Positions 14,453 through 16,546 of a stretch of 16,546 nucleotides of DNA are shown in pieces (within the stretch, counting starts at the first letter, position 1; each line of letters starts with the position of its first letter). The DNA lies in contig CAZPZZ010000089.1 of assembly GCA_964591245.1 (NCBI GenBank), positions 1-16,546 of the forward strand, read 5' to 3'. A program made the position numbers and the translations under genes. A model generated the notes under the pieces. That model worked only from the letters and a program-made list of their open reading frames with translations, ran no database searches and had not been told where the DNA came from. Source of the DNA: CAZPZZ01 sp964591245. Its GTDB lineage: Bacteria; Acidobacteriota; Vicinamibacteria; Vicinamibacterales; UBA8438.

Positions 14453-16546
14453 CACAGAGGAATGTTGCCGTGTTTCTTGGGCACGGTAGCGGTTTGTTTG
14501 TCCTTGAGAAAATCGAGTGCCGAGGCAACCCGCGCCCTGGTCTCACGGGGATAGATCACGTCATCGATATGGCCGGCGGAGGCGGCGACGAAGGGCGAGT
14601 TGAATTGTTCCTGGAACTCCCCTTCGAGACGAGCTCGCTCCCGTTCACGCTCGTCAGGGGCGAGCGCCGAGAGTTTCCGCGCATATAGGATGTTGACGGC
14701 GCCCTTGGATCCCATAACGGCGATTTCCGCCGACGGCCACGCCAGGCAGAGGTCTGTTCGCGTCATCTTGCTACTCATGACGATGTAGGCTCCGCCATAG
14801 GCCTTGCGTAAGACGACAGAAATCTTGGGGACAGTCGCCTCTGCATAGGCGTACACGATCTTGGCACCGTGGCGAATGATTCCGTGATGCTCTTGTCCTG
14901 ACCCTGGGAGAAATCCAGGGCAATCGACTAACGTCACAATCGGGATGTTAAAGGCATCGGAAAATCTGATGAACCGCGCGATCTTGTCCGACGAGTCGAT
15001 GTCGAGGACTCCAGCCAAGTGCGATGGTTGGTTGGCTACGAAAGCGACGACACGGCCCCCTAGCCGACCGAAGCCAACGACGGCGTTCTGTGCAAACTCG
15101 GCATGCACTTCGAGGAACGAGTTGCGATCGGCGATGTGGCTGATCGCTTCACGGACGTCGTAGGAGATCTCTGCCGACTCCGGAATCAGCTGGTCGAGAG
15201 CGGTGACGTCTGGTTCGAGCTGGGAATCAGGAGTCAACGCAGGTGGATCATCGACATTGTTCGAGGGAAGATAGCTCAGCAGTTGCCGCGTCAGGGCGAA
15301 TGCGCCATTTTCATCGTCAGCGACGAAGTGGGCTACGCCAGATCCTGCCGCGTGCGTGTTTGCGCCGCCCAGGGTTTCCACGTCGACCTCTTCACCAGTG
15401 ACCGTGCGGATGACCTCGGGCCCGGTGATGAACATGTAGCTGTTTCCCCGTGTCATCACCACGAAATCGGTTAGCCCGGGAGAGTAAACTGCCCCGCCGG
15501 CGCAGGGACCGAGCATCAGACTAATTTGCGGAACCACTCCACTTGCCTGGGTGTTCCGCCAGAACAGATCTCCAAACCCAGCGAGACTCCAGACGCCTTC
15601 CTGAATGCGTGCGCCTACTGAGTCCAGCAGGGCGATGATTGGAAGGCCACCGTTAGTGGCGGCTTCTTGGAGCCGCCCGACCTTAAGCGCCTGAACCTCG
15701 GAGAACGATCCACCAAGCACGGTAAAGTCCTGGGCGAAGATGGCCACGCGACGTCCGTCGATAAGCCCAAACCCGGTTACGACCCCATCGCCTGCGTGAC
15801 GTTCTTTGTCGAGTCCGAACTCGTCATGCCGATGCTCCATGTATGGCGCGAGTTCTTCAAATGTATTCGGATCGAGGATACGCGCAATACGTTCACGCGC
15901 CGTCAGTTTGCCGCGCGCGTGCTGGGCGTCGATGCGGGCCTGTCCACCACCGCGAACAGCCGCGGCCCGATGTGCGGCGACCAGGTCCTCCGGCGAGTCG
16001 TCCTTGTGTGATTTTGCGGCGTCGCCGGCTGGTGGGGCGTCGTTGGCGTTAGGCGTTGCTTTGGCGCGCGCGACCGTTGGCTTGGTTTTCTTGTCGTTCG
16101 TGGATGGTTCCGGTGTCGCGGTCACGTCCGTCTCCGGGCTGGTGGTGATAGCTCTTGCTTGAGATTTGTGAACTGGACCGTCGGGAGCGTCGGCCGCCTC
16201 GGAGTCTGACGAACCCGGATTCGGGGTGAACTGTGTCGGCCGAGGGGGCGCGTCGCTGAGCGGACCCAATATCTGTTCCGCGTCTGTGGCCCCGATAGCG
16301 GGACCAGTGACTGCACGAAGTTGAGCATGGGCCGTTTCGAGGACCGCCGCGGCGGATGTCTCAAGACGGCGCCGTTTCCGGCGGCGATTCCACGCTCGTA
16401 GCGCGGCGAGTAATGCCACGCCCCCGACTGGAACCCCTTCTACCCTCGTGTCCGTATTGTCGCTCCCCGGAGAAGGAGATGCTTCGTTGTCAGAAGGCTC
16501 CATGGGCACCGACGTGTTCTTAGAAGGTTCGGGCAAATTTTCAGAC
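14452..16546 (-). CDS. Carboxyltransferase (alpha) subunit of methylmalonyl-CoA-type decarboxylase, with long N-terminal extension (start at or just past edge)
   Basis: Residues ~183-694 (numbered from the TTG codon at 16536) are an acyl-CoA carboxylase beta/MmdA-type carboxyltransferase with two crotonase-like halves. The start HRAAAVRGGGQARIDAQHAR is followed by RGKLTARERIARILD (208-222). One oxyanion loop is GPCAGGAVYSPGLTDF (343-358); the other is KAYGGAYIVMSSK (578-590). VDCPGFLPGSGQEHHGIIRHG (537-557) is the acyl/biotin pocket region. The family favours methylmalonyl-CoA or propionyl-CoA; with the beta and gamma subunits next to it, a Na+-pumping decarboxylase is the best reading. Unusually, ~180 residues precede the domain: a hydrophobic stretch (36-49), a basic run RRRKRRR, then Pro/Ala/Thr/Asp-rich sequence. 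The frame is open to the edge; the last bases read G-TCT-GAA-AAT-TTG, so an ATG just outside (MSENLPEPS) is plausible. Confidence 0.92.
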   Translation of the reverse strand, partial: SENLPEPSKNTSVPMEPSDNEASPSPGSDNTDTRVEGVPVGGVALLAALRAWNRRRKRRRLETSAAAVLETAHAQLRAVTGPAIGATDAEQILGPLSDAPPRPTQFTPNPGSSDSEAADAPDGPVHKSQARAITTSPETDVTATPEPSTNDKKTKPTVARAKATPNANDAPPAGDAAKSHKDDSPEDLVAAHRAAAVRGGGQARIDAQHARGKLTARERIARILDPNTFEELAPYMEHRHDEFGLDKERHAGDGVVTGFGLIDGRRVAIFAQDFTVLGGSFSEVQALKVGRLQEAATNGGLPIIALLDSVGARIQEGVWSLAGFGDLFWRNTQASGVVPQISLMLGPCAGGAVYSPGLTDFVVMTRGNSYMFITGPEVIRTVTGEEVDVETLGGANTHAAGSGVAHFVADDENGAFALTRQLLSYLPSNNVDDPPALTPDSQLEPDVTALDQLIPESAEISYDVREAISHIADRNSFLEVHAEFAQNAVVGFGRLGGRVVAFVANQPSHLAGVLDIDSSDKIARFIRFSDAFNIPIVTLVDCPGFLPGSGQEHHGIIRHGAKIVYAYAEATVPKISVVLRKAYGGAYIVMSSKMTRTDLCLAWPSAEIAVMGSKGAVNILYARKLSALAPDERERERARLEGEFQEQFNSPFVAASAGHIDDVIYPRETRARVASALDFLKDKQTATVPKKHGNIPL

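Overview
The window is a dense, protein-coding stretch of a moderately high-GC bacterial chromosome, with no RNA genes, insertion sequences or CRISPR seen. It holds 13 genes that I consider real, two of them cut by the window edges. About nine encode exported proteins (signal peptides or a Tat motif). A PSD1/DUF1501 pair, two secreted PQQ dehydrogenases, exported carboxymuconolactone-decarboxylase and NIPSNAP proteins, and a secreted ACHEGNYGL-motif protein together suggest Acidobacteriota (Vicinamibacteria-like). A planctomycete or related lineage is possible. No marker gene is present, so the taxonomy is inference.

Layout. Positions 1-3037 (+): the end of a PSD1/DUF1553 gene and a Tat-exported DUF1501 gene, closed by a hairpin at 3046-3091. 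Positions 3264-8085 (+): four genes for exported proteins in one direction: an M20 metallopeptidase, a divergent PQQ-type beta-propeller dehydrogenase, a CMD-fold protein and a NIPSNAP protein, closed by a textbook terminator at 8116-8154. Positions 8184-9182 (-): a secreted protein of unknown function with a candidate sigma70-like promoter. Positions 9471-10579 (+): a mono-heme c-type cytochrome and a hot-dog thioesterase, ending at a hairpin that could terminate on both strands. Positions 10678-16546 (-): a second PQQ dehydrogenase carrying the Asp-x-Asp lanthanide signature, downstream of a complete membrane part of a sodium-pumping acyl-CoA decarboxylase (transcription order: carboxyltransferase, gamma, biotin carrier, beta).

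How the genes may work together. The PQQ enzymes would oxidise alcohols or related substrates in the periplasm and need a separate cytochrome c, because neither has a heme domain; the cytochrome at 9471 is a candidate. The decarboxylase would biotinylate its carrier, move CO2 from methylmalonyl-CoA or a similar acyl-CoA onto it, and release it at the membrane subunit with Na+ export. The most unusual points are a ~180-residue disordered extension with a possible membrane segment on the carboxyltransferase, a palindrome that hides the ribosome binding site of the biotin-carrier gene, and the different metal-site residues of the two PQQ paralogues. I found no clearly new defence or mobile system.
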